Assembly (NCBI GenBank): GCA_943914355.1
Contig: CALUBS010000006.1
Location: 22,769-86,768 of the forward strand
From: an uncultured Corynebacterium sp.
Lineage (GTDB): Bacteria; Actinomycetota; Actinomycetes; Mycobacteriales; Mycobacteriaceae
Direction of reading: 5' to 3'
Length of the DNA stretch: 64,000 bases
Both the position numbers and the translations under genes were made by a program. The notes beneath the pieces were generated by a model that made no database searches, was not told where the DNA came from, and saw nothing but the letters and a program-made list of their open reading frames with translations. Of this stretch, positions 1 to 9,809 are shown piece by piece. The stretch's first letter is position 1. Each line of letters starts with the position of its first letter.

Positions 1-223
1 GTTGCATCTTTTGGTCAATTTCATAATCGACCACATTATTAAAGGTATGGGCGGCCGCAGCGCCCATCCATCCGCCGAAAATGGTGGAAATGATGAGCCA
101 GATATTCTCAGAAACCGCCTCAACGCCCCGTTGTGCTTGGAGCATCGCCGGAATTGCGGCCACGAGGAGGAGTTCAATAATCCTCGGCTTCGTTAGCGCA
201 AAATAGGCCTTGATGGTCTCCAA
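1..223 (-). CDS. ctaB: Protoheme IX farnesyltransferase (heme O synthase), N-terminal part
   Basis: Only the first 74 codons are present; the gene runs off the left edge. The product is the membrane UbiA-family prenyltransferase that converts heme B to heme O for cytochrome oxidase. The visible part starts [20 protein letters not shown], has a first hydrophobic segment, and reaches the prenyltransferase motif NNVVDYEID, whose acidic residues bind Mg-diphosphate. The start is TTG: an in-frame TAG lies five codons upstream with no ATG or GTG between, and a GGAGGA Shine-Dalgarno sits just before it. It is divergent from tkt, the neighbour known from corynebacteria. The family assignment is firm; only the C-terminus is unseen. 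Confidence 0.9.
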   Translation of the reverse strand, partial: METIKAYFALTKPRIIELLLVAAIPAMLQAQRGVEAVSENIWLIISTIFGGWMGAAAAHTFNNVVDYEIDQKMQ

Positions 224-551
224 GGAATTCCTCCACTATCTGAACAGACGTTGATCTACAGCACACACGCTACACAGTGCGGTATGCCCACGGTGTAGTG
301 GTCGCACACCCCGGCACAAAAGTTCCGGAGAATTAATTCACACTATGGCTTACATTTAAAATGCGCTACACATGGATCGTATCAATGCAGCGGAAATGCA
401 GAGAGTAACTAATGCTATGCCGTACACCGCTTAGCCATGCCAGCTTACCGGTTACCCGCAGCTTTCAATAATTCCGCACCACCATCAAAAAAGTAACTAG
501 ACTGTGTGGAGTTCAGTAATTAACGCCTAGAGTTAAGCGAGGCCTTATACC
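224..551. other. ctaB-tkt divergent intergenic region
   Basis: 328 bases between the divergent ctaB and tkt starts. I see no coding frame with a start signal and no RNA gene. It should hold both promoters; only a tkt -10 candidate at 498-503 can be named. The stretch is more A+T-rich than the flanking genes, as expected of a promoter region. Confidence 0.6.
498..503 (+). promoter_or_regulatory. Candidate -10 box of tkt
   Basis: TAGACT fits the corynebacterial TANANT -10 pattern and would start transcription near 510, giving a leader of about 40 bases. No recognisable -35 lies at the right distance, which is common in this genus. The Shine-Dalgarno before the GTG start (AGCGAGG, 537-543) is weak. 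Confidence 0.35.
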
Positions 552-2660
552 GTGTCGAAAGATAATTTGTCCCCGGACCTGCAAGCTATGGTCGAGCGCC
601 GTTATCCGGACGACTGGACAGAGACCGATACTCGCGCGGTCGACACCGTGCGCGTCCTTGCTGCCGATGCCGTCCAGAATTGCGGCTCCGGGCACCCAGG
701 CACGGCGATGTCCTTGGCTCCCCTCGCCTATACGCTTTACCAGCGCGTCATCAATCACGACCCCAACGACGTGAATTGGGCGGGCCGCGACCGCTTCGTG
801 CTGTCTGTCGGACACTCGTCCCTGACCCTGTACATTCAGCTTTTCTTGGGTGGTTTCGGCTTGGAGATGAAAGATCTCCAGCAGCTACGCACCTGGGGCT
901 CGCTTACCCCTGGCCACCCTGAGGTGCACCACACCGACGGCGTGGAGATCACCACCGGCCCCCTCGGCCAGGGCCTGGCATCATCGGTGGGCATGGCCAT
1001 GGCCGCCCGCAAAGAGCGCGGCCTCTTCGATCCTGAGGCACCAGCTGGTCAATCCCCGTTTGATCACTACGTCTATACCATTGCCTCCGATGGTGACCTG
1101 CAGGAAGGCGTTACCGCAGAGGCATCGTCCCTGGCCGGCACCCAGAAGCTGGGCAACCTGATCGTTTTCTGGGATGATAACCGGATTTCCATCGAGGATG
1201 ACACCAATATCGCCTTCAACGAGGACGTCGCCGGGCGATATGAGGCATACGGCTGGCACGTCCAGACGGTTGAATCCGGCGAGGACGTCGTCGCCATTGA
1301 AGAGGCAGTGCGCAATGCCCAGCAGGAAACGGAGCGCCCCTCCTTCATCCGCGTTAAGACGGTGATTGGTTACCCTGCCCCCACCAAGATGAACACCGGT
1401 GGCGTGCACGGCGCCGCGCTTGGCGATGACGAAGTTGCCGCCACCAAGGAAGTGCTCGGCTTCGATCCAGAAAAAACCTTCCACATCGATGAAGAGGTCT
1501 TGGCTCACACCCGCAAGCTGGGTGAACGCGGTGCCGAAAAGCACGCGCAGTGGCAAGAGAAGTTCGACGCGTGGGCGGCGGACAACGCCGAGAATAAGGC
1601 GCTCTTTGACCGCATGAGCGCCCGCGCATTGCCAGAGAACTTCGACGCCGAACTCCCTGTATGGGAGCCAGGGGATGCGATTGCCACCCGTAAGGCCTCC
1701 GAAGCGACCATCCAAGCGCTGGCCGCCGCCTTGCCAGAAATGTGGGGCGGATCGGCCGACCTGGCGGGGTCCAATAACACCGTGATTAAGGGCGCGGATT
1801 CCTTCGGCCCTGAAAACATCACCACCAATAAGTGGTCCGCTCAGCCTTATGGCCGCAACCTCCACTTTGGCATCCGCGAGCACGCGATGTCCGCCATCAT
1901 GAACGGCATCGCTCTCCACGGAAATACCCGCGTATATGGCGGTACCTTCCTGATCTTCTCCGAGTATCAGTACCCTGCCGTGCGCCTCGGCTCGCTGATG
2001 TCTACCGATACCTACTACGTGTGGACGCACGATTCTATTGGCTTGGGCGAGGACGGCCCAACCCACCAGCCAGTAGAAACCCTGTCAGCGTTGCGCGCCA
2101 TTCCGAACCTGTCTGTAATCCGCCCTGCCGATGCCAATGAAACCGCGCAGGCCTGGGCCGCAGCGATGGAATACAAGGCTGCACCGAAGGGCTTTGCGCT
2201 TAGCCGCCAGAATCTTCCCATCTTGGACGGCACCAAGGAAAAGGCACGCGATGGCGTTCGCCGCGGTGCCTACACCTTGGTCGAAGGTTCTAAGGATGAG
2301 CCAGATGTCATCTTGCTGGCCACTGGCTCGGAGGTACAGCTCGCGGTGGAGGCAGCCAACCAGCTCGAAAGCGAAGGCACGTCCGCTCGCGTGGTATCTG
2401 CTCCGTGCCTGGAGTGGTTCGACGAGCAGGATGCAGAATACCGCGAATCGGTCCTGCCCAGCAGCGTGAAAGCCCGCGTTTCCGTCGAAGCTGGCCTCGC
2501 CATGTCGTGGCACAAATACACCGGTACTTTTGGCCGCAATGTCTCCCTAGAGCACTACGGCGCTTCTGCTCCCGGCGATGAGCTCTTCGAAAAGTTTGGC
2601 TTCACCTCTGCTGCAGTTGCCGATGCCGCACGCGAGAGCATCGCCGAAACGCAGCGCTAA
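552..2660 (+). CDS. tkt: Transketolase
   Basis: 702 residues from a GTG start, the usual transketolase length. It is a cytoplasmic thiamine-diphosphate and Mg-dependent enzyme of the non-oxidative pentose phosphate pathway, moving two-carbon units between ketose and aldose phosphates. Visible marks are GSGHPGTAM (45-53), the thiamine-diphosphate motif SDGDLQEG near 178 followed by WDDNRIS near 206, REHAMSAIMNG near 440 in the pyrimidine domain, and GEDGPTHQPVE near 498. It heads the cluster tkt-tal-zwf-opcA-pgl, with 31 bases to the tal start, so tkt and tal are probably co-transcribed. Identification is secure. Confidence 0.98.
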   Translation: MSKDNLSPDLQAMVERRYPDDWTETDTRAVDTVRVLAADAVQNCGSGHPGTAMSLAPLAYTLYQRVINHDPNDVNWAGRDRFVLSVGHSSLTLYIQLFLGGFGLEMKDLQQLRTWGSLTPGHPEVHHTDGVEITTGPLGQGLASSVGMAMAARKERGLFDPEAPAGQSPFDHYVYTIASDGDLQEGVTAEASSLAGTQKLGNLIVFWDDNRISIEDDTNIAFNEDVAGRYEAYGWHVQTVESGEDVVAIEEAVRNAQQETERPSFIRVKTVIGYPAPTKMNTGGVHGAALGDDEVAATKEVLGFDPEKTFHIDEEVLAHTRKLGERGAEKHAQWQEKFDAWAADNAENKALFDRMSARALPENFDAELPVWEPGDAIATRKASEATIQALAAALPEMWGGSADLAGSNNTVIKGADSFGPENITTNKWSAQPYGRNLHFGIREHAMSAIMNGIALHGNTRVYGGTFLIFSEYQYPAVRLGSLMSTDTYYVWTHDSIGLGEDGPTHQPVETLSALRAIPNLSVIRPADANETAQAWAAAMEYKAAPKGFALSRQNLPILDGTKEKARDGVRRGAYTLVEGSKDEPDVILLATGSEVQLAVEAANQLESEGTSARVVSAPCLEWFDEQDAEYRESVLPSSVKARVSVEAGLAMSWHKYTGTFGRNVSLEHYGASAPGDELFEKFGFTSAAVADAARESIAETQR

Positions 2661-2691
2661 GCCCACCTCACCGACGCTTAAAGGAATGACT

Positions 2692-3777
2692 ATGAACAAC
2701 ATTTCTGAACTTGCCCAATTAGGTACCTCCACGTGGCTCGATGATCTCTCGCGCCAGCGTTTGGAGTCTGGAAACTTAAAAGAGATTATTTCCTCCAAGT
2801 CCATCGTGGGTGTGACGACCAACCCGGCCATCTTCGCCACCGCTATGACTAGTGGCACAGCCTATGACGCGGACTTGGCTGCATTGAAGGAGAAGGGTGC
2901 TTCGGCCGATGAGGCCGTCTACTCCCTGGCCATTACGGACGTGCAAAACGCCTGTGACCTTTTCGCCGATATTTACGCCGAGACCGACGGCCAGGATGGC
3001 CGCGTATCCATCGAGGTGGATCCGCGCATCTCTGACGATGCAGCGGCAACCCTCAAGCAGGCCCGCGAACTGTGGGACAAGGTGGACCGCCCCAATGCGA
3101 TGATCAAGATCCCGGCTACCAAGGGCTCCCTTCCCGCAATCGAGGATGCCCTCGCAGATGGAATCAGCGTCAATGTCACCTTGATCTTTTCGGTGTCTCG
3201 CTACCGCGAGGTCATCTCCGCATTCCAGGCTGGGCTCAAGCGCGCGGCCGAGGGTGGCAAGGACGTCACCAAGATTCATTCGGTCGCATCCTTCTTCGTC
3301 TCCCGCCTGGATACGGAAGTTGATAAGCGCTTAGAAGCTATCGGTTCCGAAGAAGCCCTGTCCCTGCGCGGCAAGGCCGGTGTCGCTAATGCGCAGCGTG
3401 CCTACGCCCTCTTCCAACAAGAATTGCTCGGTGACAACGGCCTCCCAGAAGGCGCTCCCGTACAGCGACCACTGTGGGCTTCCACCGGCGTGAAAAACCC
3501 TGATTACCCAGCAACGCTGTACGTGACCGAGCTGGCTGGGCCGCACACGGTCAATACCATGCCGGAAAAGACCATTGATGCGGTCCTGCAGGAAGGTGGC
3601 CTCCACGGCGACACCCTGTCCACGGCCGGCGAAGAAGCCGAGAAGGTCTTCTCCCAGCTCGAATCGGTGGGCATTGACCTAGAAGATGTCTTCGTGGTCC
3701 TTGAGCGCGAAGGCGTCGACAAGTTCGTCGCCGCGTGGAATGACCTCCTTGATTCCCTCAAACAGCGACTCGCGTAA
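2692..3777 (+). CDS. tal: Transaldolase
   Basis: 361 residues. Transaldolase moves the dihydroxyacetone unit from sedoheptulose-7-P to glyceraldehyde-3-P. The N-terminal phrase STWLDDLSRQRL and the later KIHSVASFFVSRLD are typical of the actinobacterial class. Lys139 in NAMIKIPAT is the expected Schiff-base lysine. The ATG at 2692 is chosen because AAAGGA lies about seven bases before it; an in-frame ATG six bases upstream (2686) would leave no spacing. The open frame reaches back into tkt, but those codons are out of frame with tkt and not needed. A perfect hairpin follows the stop codon. Confidence 0.97.
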   Translation: MNNISELAQLGTSTWLDDLSRQRLESGNLKEIISSKSIVGVTTNPAIFATAMTSGTAYDADLAALKEKGASADEAVYSLAITDVQNACDLFADIYAETDGQDGRVSIEVDPRISDDAAATLKQARELWDKVDRPNAMIKIPATKGSLPAIEDALADGISVNVTLIFSVSRYREVISAFQAGLKRAAEGGKDVTKIHSVASFFVSRLDTEVDKRLEAIGSEEALSLRGKAGVANAQRAYALFQQELLGDNGLPEGAPVQRPLWASTGVKNPDYPATLYVTELAGPHTVNTMPEKTIDAVLQEGGLHGDTLSTAGEEAEKVFSQLESVGIDLEDVFVVLEREGVDKFVAAWNDLLDSLKQRLA

Positions 3778-3795
3778 ACTACGACCGTGGTCTTA

Positions 3796-3819
3796 GCCCC
3801 GCCGGAAAGCCGGCGGGGC
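3796..3819 (+). terminator. GC-rich hairpin between tal and zwf
   Basis: A perfect 10-bp stem, GCCCCGCCGG/CCGGCGGGGC, closes an AAAG tetraloop. No U-tract follows (the next bases are ATTATG), so it may be a leaky terminator, an mRNA 3' stabiliser or a processing site that uncouples tkt-tal from zwf-opcA-pgl. Confidence 0.55.
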
Positions 3820-3876
3820 ATTATGCCGCCACTAGTTGAAAGACTACTTAGCTTTTCCCTCCAGGAAGGATAATCC

Positions 3877-5409
3877 GTGACGGACTCAGCCGCTTGGGTC
3901 AATCCCTTGCGTAATGCCGCCGATAAACGATTGCCACGCATCGCGGGCCCCGCGGGCATGGTCATCTTTGGTGTAACCGGCGATTTAGCTTTCAAAAAGC
4001 TCTTGCCGGCCATCTATGACCTTGCCAGCCGCGGTCTCTTGCCCGCGGGATTCACGCTCGTCGGCTATGGCCGCAGAGACTGGGATAACGCGGACTTCTG
4101 CGATTATTTCCGCAGCGCGGTAGAAGCCGGTGCCCGCACTGACTTTAACCACGACGTCTGGGAGCACTTATCCCAAGGAATCGAGTTCGTGCAAGGATCC
4201 TTTGATGATGAGGGCTTCGACAGGCTTTCTGCACGGTTGGCCGAGCTGGATAAGGCCAGGGGCACGGGAAGCAACTGGGCATACTACCTTTCGGTGCCGC
4301 CAGAGTTCTTCTCCGATATCTGCCACCAATTGGAACGCGTGGGCATGGCCAATTCCATGGAGGATTCGTGGCGCCGCGTGATCATCGAAAAGCCCTTTGG
4401 ACATGACCAGGAATCCGCGCGCGAACTCAATGAAATCGTCAACGCGGTCTTCCCCGAATCGGCCGTCTTCCGCATCGATCACTACCTGGGCAAAGAGACC
4501 GTGCAAAATATTATGGCGCTGCGGTTTGCCAACCAGATCTTTGAGCCGATGTGGAACGCGCACTATATCGATCACGTGCAAATTACCATGGCCGAAGATA
4601 TCGGCCTCGGCGGCCGCGCTGGCTATTATGACGGAATCGGCGCTGCACGCGACGTTATTCAAAACCACCTCCTGCAGCTGCTCGCCCTCGTCGCAATGGA
4701 GGAGCCCTCTTCCTTCGAGCCGGAGGCGCTGCGCGCCGAAAAGGTCAAGGTGCTGCGCGCCACGCAGCCAGTGCATCCGCTGAATAAAACCACCGCTCGT
4801 GGCCAGTACACCGCCGGCTGGCAGGGCTCGGAATACGTGAAGGGCTTACGCGAGGAGGAAGGCTTCGATCCCGCCTCCACTACCGAGACGTACGCGGCAT
4901 GTACGCTGGAGGTCAATTCGCGGCGCTGGGGTGGCGTGCCGTTCTACCTGCGCACGGGAAAGCGGCTGGGGCGCCGCGTTACCGAGATTGCCTTGGTCTT
5001 CAAGGCCGCGCCGAACCAGCCCTTTGTCGATGGCGAAACCGATGCCCTTGGCCAAAATGCGGTGGTTATCCGCGTTCAACCAGATGAGGGCGTCACCATG
5101 CGCTTTGGCTCAAAGGTGCCAGGCTCCACCATGGAGGTGCGCGATGTGAACATGGACTTTGCCTATGCCGAGGCATTCACCGAGGAATCCCCCGAGGCCT
5201 ATGAGCGCCTCATCTTGGATGCCCTCCTCGATGAATCATCCCTGTTCCCCACCAATGAAGAAGTCGAACTATCGTGGTCGATTTTGGATCCGATCATCGA
5301 TTACTGGTCCAAGCATGGTGAGCCCGAAGATTATAAGGCGGGCACATGGGGGCCCACCTCAGCCGATAAGATGCTGCGCCGCCGGGGTCACTCCTGGCGC
5401 CGCCCGTAG
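3877..5409 (+). CDS. zwf: Glucose-6-phosphate 1-dehydrogenase
   Basis: 510 residues from GTG, preceded by AGGAAGGA. It catalyses the first, NADPH-forming step of the oxidative pentose phosphate pathway. The nucleotide motif [11 protein letters not shown] (31-41) and the active-site signature DHYLGKETV (201-209, His202 and Lys206) are intact, as is the C-terminal domain with [12 protein letters not shown]. In corynebacteria Zwf works with OpcA, whose gene follows after 14 bases, so translation of the two is probably linked. Length and motifs show an intact enzyme. Confidence 0.98.
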   Translation: MTDSAAWVNPLRNAADKRLPRIAGPAGMVIFGVTGDLAFKKLLPAIYDLASRGLLPAGFTLVGYGRRDWDNADFCDYFRSAVEAGARTDFNHDVWEHLSQGIEFVQGSFDDEGFDRLSARLAELDKARGTGSNWAYYLSVPPEFFSDICHQLERVGMANSMEDSWRRVIIEKPFGHDQESARELNEIVNAVFPESAVFRIDHYLGKETVQNIMALRFANQIFEPMWNAHYIDHVQITMAEDIGLGGRAGYYDGIGAARDVIQNHLLQLLALVAMEEPSSFEPEALRAEKVKVLRATQPVHPLNKTTARGQYTAGWQGSEYVKGLREEEGFDPASTTETYAACTLEVNSRRWGGVPFYLRTGKRLGRRVTEIALVFKAAPNQPFVDGETDALGQNAVVIRVQPDEGVTMRFGSKVPGSTMEVRDVNMDFAYAEAFTEESPEAYERLILDALLDESSLFPTNEEVELSWSILDPIIDYWSKHGEPEDYKAGTWGPTSADKMLRRRGHSWRRP

Positions 5410-5423
5410 AAGGGATGTAGTCA

Positions 5424-6359
5424 ATGATTATTCCATTGCCTAATACCACCACTGGTGAAATTGCCAAGAAGCTTGTCGATGCCCAGGAGCACTACACCCG
5501 CACCACGGGCCGCGTGCTCACCTTAATCGTGGAGGCACAAGAAGGCGACGATCTGGAACAAATTCTTGCCTCTGTGCGCGATGCCTCTCATGAGCACCCC
5601 TCCCGCGTGCTCGTCGTGGTCCCCGGTGACCCGAATTCTGATACCCAGCTCGATGCCCAGCTCCGCGTCGGTGGCGAAGCCGGTGCCTCCGAGACCGTCG
5701 TCATGCAATTGCACGGGGCACTCGCGGATCAAGCCGAGTCCGTGCTCACCCCGCTCTTGCTGCCGGATACCCCACTGGTCGCATGGTGGCCCAACGTGTG
5801 CCCCCAGGTGCCGTCAAAAAGCCCCGTGGGCAAATTGGCCCAGCGCCGCATCACCAATGTGGCCCATAAAGGTACCGTGGGCGAGCAGGATCTGCGCGCG
5901 CTTTCTGATGGCTACTCCCCCGGCGATTCCGATATGTCCTGGGCCTCCATCACGCTGTGGCGCGGGGTCGTCGCATCGGCGCTCGATCACCATCCCCATG
6001 AAAAGGTGCTATCGGTAGAGGTCGCCGGCCCTGCCGGGCATCCGGCGCCTAACTTCGCGGCGGGTTGGTTGCTTGACCGCCTCAGCGTCCCAGTACAGCG
6101 CACGGCCGAGGAAGCAAATAATGACTATTTCCCGGTTACCCACCTGCGCTTTAACCGGGAATCGACCCACGTAGATGTGGATGTCGTCGATGAGCGCACT
6201 GTGCGAGTGCGCGTACCGGGTACCCCAGACTCGCTAGTCAGTTTGAGCCCGCGCACGCAAACCGAAATCCTCTCTGAGGAATTACGACACCTCGATGCCG
6301 ATAAAACTTATGCCCAAGCACTACGTGCTCTGGGAGAAGTAGACTACAGTAAGCTTTAA
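5424..6359 (+). CDS. opcA: Glucose-6-phosphate dehydrogenase assembly protein OpcA
   Basis: 311 residues with ATG and a GAAGGGA ribosome site. OpcA is the accessory protein needed for full glucose-6-phosphate dehydrogenase activity in cyanobacteria and actinobacteria. Support comes from the OpcA N-terminal domain, the phrase LPDTPLVAWWPNVCPQVPS near 110, and the position directly after zwf and before pgl. No catalytic residues are expected. The protein is soluble, with no signal peptide or membrane segment. Confidence 0.93.
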   Translation: MIIPLPNTTTGEIAKKLVDAQEHYTRTTGRVLTLIVEAQEGDDLEQILASVRDASHEHPSRVLVVVPGDPNSDTQLDAQLRVGGEAGASETVVMQLHGALADQAESVLTPLLLPDTPLVAWWPNVCPQVPSKSPVGKLAQRRITNVAHKGTVGEQDLRALSDGYSPGDSDMSWASITLWRGVVASALDHHPHEKVLSVEVAGPAGHPAPNFAAGWLLDRLSVPVQRTAEEANNDYFPVTHLRFNRESTHVDVDVVDERTVRVRVPGTPDSLVSLSPRTQTEILSEELRHLDADKTYAQALRALGEVDYSKL

Positions 6360-6406
6360 CAGCGCACTTGTTTATACCGATTCTTTGCAAAGGATTCTGA
6401 TACCGA

Positions 6407-7168
6407 ATGGTAACGCTTCACCGCGTCAGTGATGTAGATGACCTTATTTCCCAAGCCGCACTCAAATTTATTGAGACCATCGCCGGAATTCAGGCTGGCA
6501 ACGGTGGCATCCATGGTGACGGCGTAGCAAGAATCGTACTAACGGGTGGGGGCGCAGGAATCGGACTGCTGCACGAGCTTGCGCGCCTTGACTTTTCCGC
6601 CCAACAGCAAGGTGAAAACTACCCTGCCCTGCGTATCGATTGGTCCCGCGTGCACATCTTCTTTGGCGATGAGCGCAATGTTCCGGTCAGCGACCCAGAT
6701 TCCAACGAAGGTCAAGCGCGTTCCGCGCTGCTCGATCACGTCGATATTCCAGATCAGAATATCCACGGATTCGACCTCGGTGCGGTCTCCATGGAGGCTG
6801 CCGCCAATGCTTACGAGCCGGAGCTGAAAGACTTCGCACCTTTAGGCTTCGATCTACACCTTTTGGGCATGGGCGCAGAAGGCCACATTAACTCCCTGTT
6901 CCCCCACTCTCCTGCCATCCGTGAGCAGGAAGAACTCGCGGTACCGGTACACGATTCTCCCAAGCCACCCAGCGAGCGCATTACCCTCACGTTGCCGGCG
7001 GTCAATAGGTCCGAGCGCGTCTGGCTCTTGGTTGCCGGGGAGGAAAAGGCCGCTGCTGCAAAGAGCATCGTTGACGGCGTCGACGCTGAGGAGTGCCCAG
7101 CGGCCGGTGCGCAAGGGACGAAGGAGACGATCCTCTTCCTTGCTGACGATGCCGCGCAGGAACTTTAA
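6407..7168 (+). CDS. pgl: 6-phosphogluconolactonase
   Basis: 253 residues (DevB/Sol family). It hydrolyses 6-phosphogluconolactone made by Zwf. The sugar-isomerase-like fold shows in VLTGGGAGIGLLHEL near 45, FFGDERNVPVSDPDSN near 85 and LGMGAEGHINSLFP near 151, the family signatures. The ATG at 6407 is preceded by AAAGGA, about 13 bases away, which is rather far. It ends the pentose phosphate cluster. In Corynebacterium glutamicum ppc lies between this gene and secG; here secG follows at once on the other strand. Confidence 0.94.
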   Translation: MVTLHRVSDVDDLISQAALKFIETIAGIQAGNGGIHGDGVARIVLTGGGAGIGLLHELARLDFSAQQQGENYPALRIDWSRVHIFFGDERNVPVSDPDSNEGQARSALLDHVDIPDQNIHGFDLGAVSMEAAANAYEPELKDFAPLGFDLHLLGMGAEGHINSLFPHSPAIREQEELAVPVHDSPKPPSERITLTLPAVNRSERVWLLVAGEEKAAAAKSIVDGVDAEECPAAGAQGTKETILFLADDAAQEL

Positions 7169-7200
7169 AAACATCGCCGCCCTTCCTGCTTAACGCACAA

Positions 7201-7262
7201 AGCACCGGTACCTCAGCCCCACCCTTTCTCTGCGAAAGGACACGGGATGAAGTACCGGCGCT
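7201..7262. terminator. Inverted repeat between convergent pgl and secG
   Basis: AGCACCGGTACCTC near 7201 pairs, with two mismatches, to the segment GAAGTACCGGCGCT ending near 7262. The loop holds a second small stem, CCTTT/AAAGG (about 7223-7239). Its place between two convergent genes suggests bidirectional termination. There is no clean U-tract on either side. Confidence 0.5.
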
Positions 7263-7278
7263 GTTGTTTGGCCGGGTC

Positions 7279-7515
7279 CTAGGCCGCGAAGGCCTGGATG
7301 AGGTTAAGGCCAACGATGCAGGCCAACCAGATAATCACCATGACGATGGTATAGCGGTCCAAATTCTTTTCCACCACGGTCGAACCGGACAGGTTCGATT
7401 GCACACCGCCGCCGAAAAGGCTAGACAGGCCGCCGCCTTTGCCCTTGTGTAAAAGCACAAAGATGGACATCAAAATAGCTGAAATTAGCAAAATGATTTC
7501 CAGTGCTAAGACCAT
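7279..7515 (-). CDS. secG: Preprotein translocase subunit SecG
   Basis: 78 residues. SecG is the small third subunit of the SecYEG channel. The sequence shows two hydrophobic segments (about 2-21 and 55-75) around the conserved cytoplasmic loop LLHKGKGGGLSSLFGGG, the hallmark of the family. The ATG has AAGGAAG upstream. It lies downstream of tpiA-pgk-gapA on the same strand, as in other corynebacteria, separated by about 200 bases that include a hairpin. Confidence 0.95.
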   Translation of the reverse strand: MVLALEIILLISAILMSIFVLLHKGKGGGLSSLFGGGVQSNLSGSTVVEKNLDRYTIVMVIIWLACIVGLNLIQAFAA

Positions 7516-7647
7516 GAGGTTCTTCCTTTTCTCAACGTGCGCCCAGTGGCACCTTCGATGTACTACCGAAAGTCACGCTTGCCACCGGCGCGAAGTACTT
7601 ACCTGCTTTGCCTACGCAAAGCAATCACAAGGGCCTACTGTACACCA

Positions 7648-7680
7648 TGCCGCGGGCGGGGCTCACCCCAACCCGCGGCA
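7648..7680 (-). terminator. Hairpin downstream of tpiA
   Basis: A 9-bp stem, TGCCGCGGG/CCCGCGGCA, with a GGGG/CCCC pair inside its 15-base loop, lies 33 bases after tpiA. No U-run follows, so it could end the glycolytic transcript partly or protect the message before secG. Confidence 0.5.
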
Positions 7681-7713
7681 TACCAGTCACCTTGTGATGG
7701 TTGTTAACGCATG

Positions 7714-8496
7714 TTAACTAACGGCATTAGCTGCATTGGCGGCTAGCTTGGCGAAGTCCTCTCCTACCAAGGAAGCACCACCGATGAGGCCGCCGTCTAC
7801 GTCCGGCTTGCTGACGATATCCGCAACGGAGTCAACCTTTACGGAACCGCCGTACAGGATGCGAATACCTTCGGCAACTTCGTCGCCCGCGAGTTCCTTG
7901 ACCAAGCCACGGATGGCGGCGCACACTTCCTGCGCGTCATCCGCGGAGGCAACCTTGCCGGTGCCGATGGCCCACACGGGTTCGTAGGCGATAACCGTCT
8001 TGGATAGCTGCTCGGCGCTAAGTCCCTGCAGGGAATCGCGGGTTTGGTTCACCACGTAGTCAACGTGGGTGCCGGCCTCGCGCACGTCGAGTGGTTCGCC
8101 CACGCAGACGATGGGGCTGATGCCATTTTCCAAGGCCGCTGTGGCCTTTTCAGCGACCAGCTGGTCGGTTTCGCCGTGGTATTCGCGGCGCTCGGAGTGG
8201 CCAACGACTGCCCAGCTGCATCCCAGTTTGTTCAGCATCTGGCCGGATACCTCGCCGGTGTAGGCACCAGACTCGTGCTTGGAGATGTCCTGTGCACCGT
8301 AGGTGATCTTCAGCTTATCGCCCTCAACGAGCGTCTGAATCGTGCGGATATCGGTAAATGGAACCATGTAGGCTACATCTACCTTATCGTAGTAATCCTC
8401 CGGCAGGGAGAATGCGAACTTTTGAACGGAGCCGATGGCCTCAATGTGATCGAGGTTCATCTTCCAGTTGCCAGCAATAAGTGGTGTACGTGCCAT
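7714..8496 (-). CDS. tpiA: Triosephosphate isomerase
   Basis: 260 residues, a standard TIM-barrel enzyme that interconverts dihydroxyacetone phosphate and glyceraldehyde-3-phosphate. All catalytic residues are present: Lys12 in GNWKMN, His100 in VVGHSERRE and Glu172 in [11 protein letters not shown]. The phosphate-binding phrase LYGGSVK is near the C-terminus. The gene follows pgk by 45 bases and is the last of the gapA-pgk-tpiA glycolytic group. Confidence 0.98.
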   Translation of the reverse strand: MARTPLIAGNWKMNLDHIEAIGSVQKFAFSLPEDYYDKVDVAYMVPFTDIRTIQTLVEGDKLKITYGAQDISKHESGAYTGEVSGQMLNKLGCSWAVVGHSERREYHGETDQLVAEKATAALENGISPIVCVGEPLDVREAGTHVDYVVNQTRDSLQGLSAEQLSKTVIAYEPVWAIGTGKVASADDAQEVCAAIRGLVKELAGDEVAEGIRILYGGSVKVDSVADIVSKPDVDGGLIGGASLVGEDFAKLAANAANAVS

Positions 8497-8541
8497 AATT
8501 AGTCCTTTCTTTATACGCCTGTATTTAGCTGTTTAGGCGGT

Positions 8542-9759
8542 TTATGCTTCGAGCACGGAAACGCCCGGCAGCTCCTTGCCCTCGAGGTATTCGAGGGACG
8601 CGCCGCCGCCAGTGGAGATGTGGCTGACGCCATCCTCATCGAGGCCCAGGGTGCGCACGGAGGCTGCGGAGTCGCCGCCGCCGACGACGGAGAAGGAACC
8701 GTTGGAGGAGGTGGCATCGATAATCGCCTGTGCCACCCCAGCGGTGCCCTTGGAGAAGGCTTCCATTTCGAATACGCCCATGGGGCCGTTCCAGAATACG
8801 GTCTTGGAATCTGCCAGTACTGCGGCGAATTCCTCGACGGACTTGGGTCCGATGTCCAGCGACATCCAGCCCTCAGGGATGCCATCGAGCTCCACGACCT
8901 TGGTCTCGGCGTCTGCGGCGAACTCGCTAGCGGCGGTGAGGTCTACCGGAAGGACAATCTTGTCGCCGAAGCGCTCCAGCAGGCTCTTGCAGTTTTCAAT
9001 CTGGTCCTCTTGCAGCAAGGACTCCTGAACGTTGTAGCCCTTGGCTGCCAGCAGGGTGTAGCACATGCCGCCGCCGATGATGATCTTATCGGCCTTTCCA
9101 GCAAGTGCTTCGATAACGCCAAGCTTGTCAGAGACCTTTGCCCCACCCAGTACAACGACGTATGGGTGCGCCGAATCCTTTGCCACGGTGGACAATACGT
9201 CCAATTCCTTTTCCACCAGCTTGCCGGCGTAGGCGGGCAGGCGCTTGGCGACGTCATATACCGAGGTCTGCGCGCGGTGCACAACGCCGAAGCCATCGGA
9301 GACGAATGCGCCATTATCAGCAGCCAGGGCGACGAGCTCGTCGGCGAATTCGCCGCGCTCTGCCTCATCCTTAGAGGTCTCGCGAGGATCAAAGCGGACA
9401 TTTTCTACCAGCATGACATCGCCGCTGTTTAGCCCGTTTGCGCGCTCGTGGGCGTCTTCGCCTGTGACGTCGTTGGCCAAGGCAACGTACTGATCTAGGG
9501 CCTCGGACAACGCTTCTGCGACAGGAGCCAGGGAGTACTTGGAATTTACCTCACCCTTGGGGCGGCCGAGGTGGGCGGAAAGGATGACCTTCGCGCCGCC
9601 ATCAACAAGAGCCTGAATCGTGGGAAGAGATGCGGTGATGCGGCCGGGGTCGGTGATATTTTCGTCATCATCCAGCGGCACGTTGAAGTCAGAACGAACC
9701 AGAATGTGGCGGTCCTCTACGCCTTCTTCTAGCAGGTTATCTAGGGTCTTAAAAGCCAT
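8542..9759 (-). CDS. pgk: Phosphoglycerate kinase
   Basis: 405 residues. It transfers phosphate from 1,3-bisphosphoglycerate to ADP. The N-terminal signature [10 protein letters not shown] (about 21-30), HLGRPKGE near 60, and the nucleotide-binding glycines GGGDSAASV (about 360-368) and STGGGASLE (about 380-388) are complete. It is placed between gapA (128 bases upstream, separated by a strong hairpin) and tpiA. The ATG has AAAAGGAGT upstream. Confidence 0.98.
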   Translation of the reverse strand: MAFKTLDNLLEEGVEDRHILVRSDFNVPLDDDENITDPGRITASLPTIQALVDGGAKVILSAHLGRPKGEVNSKYSLAPVAEALSEALDQYVALANDVTGEDAHERANGLNSGDVMLVENVRFDPRETSKDEAERGEFADELVALAADNGAFVSDGFGVVHRAQTSVYDVAKRLPAYAGKLVEKELDVLSTVAKDSAHPYVVVLGGAKVSDKLGVIEALAGKADKIIIGGGMCYTLLAAKGYNVQESLLQEDQIENCKSLLERFGDKIVLPVDLTAASEFAADAETKVVELDGIPEGWMSLDIGPKSVEEFAAVLADSKTVFWNGPMGVFEMEAFSKGTAGVAQAIIDATSSNGSFSVVGGGDSAASVRTLGLDEDGVSHISTGGGASLEYLEGKELPGVSVLEA

Positions 9760-9809
9760 GTGTTACTCCTTTTAAAGTGGATTCTGCAGTTAAGGTTGCT
9801 ACATAAAAT

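Noticed and set aside
981-2066. A 361-codon open frame on the - strand inside tkt.
   Set aside because: Antisense shadow with no start signal or family match; tkt is complete.
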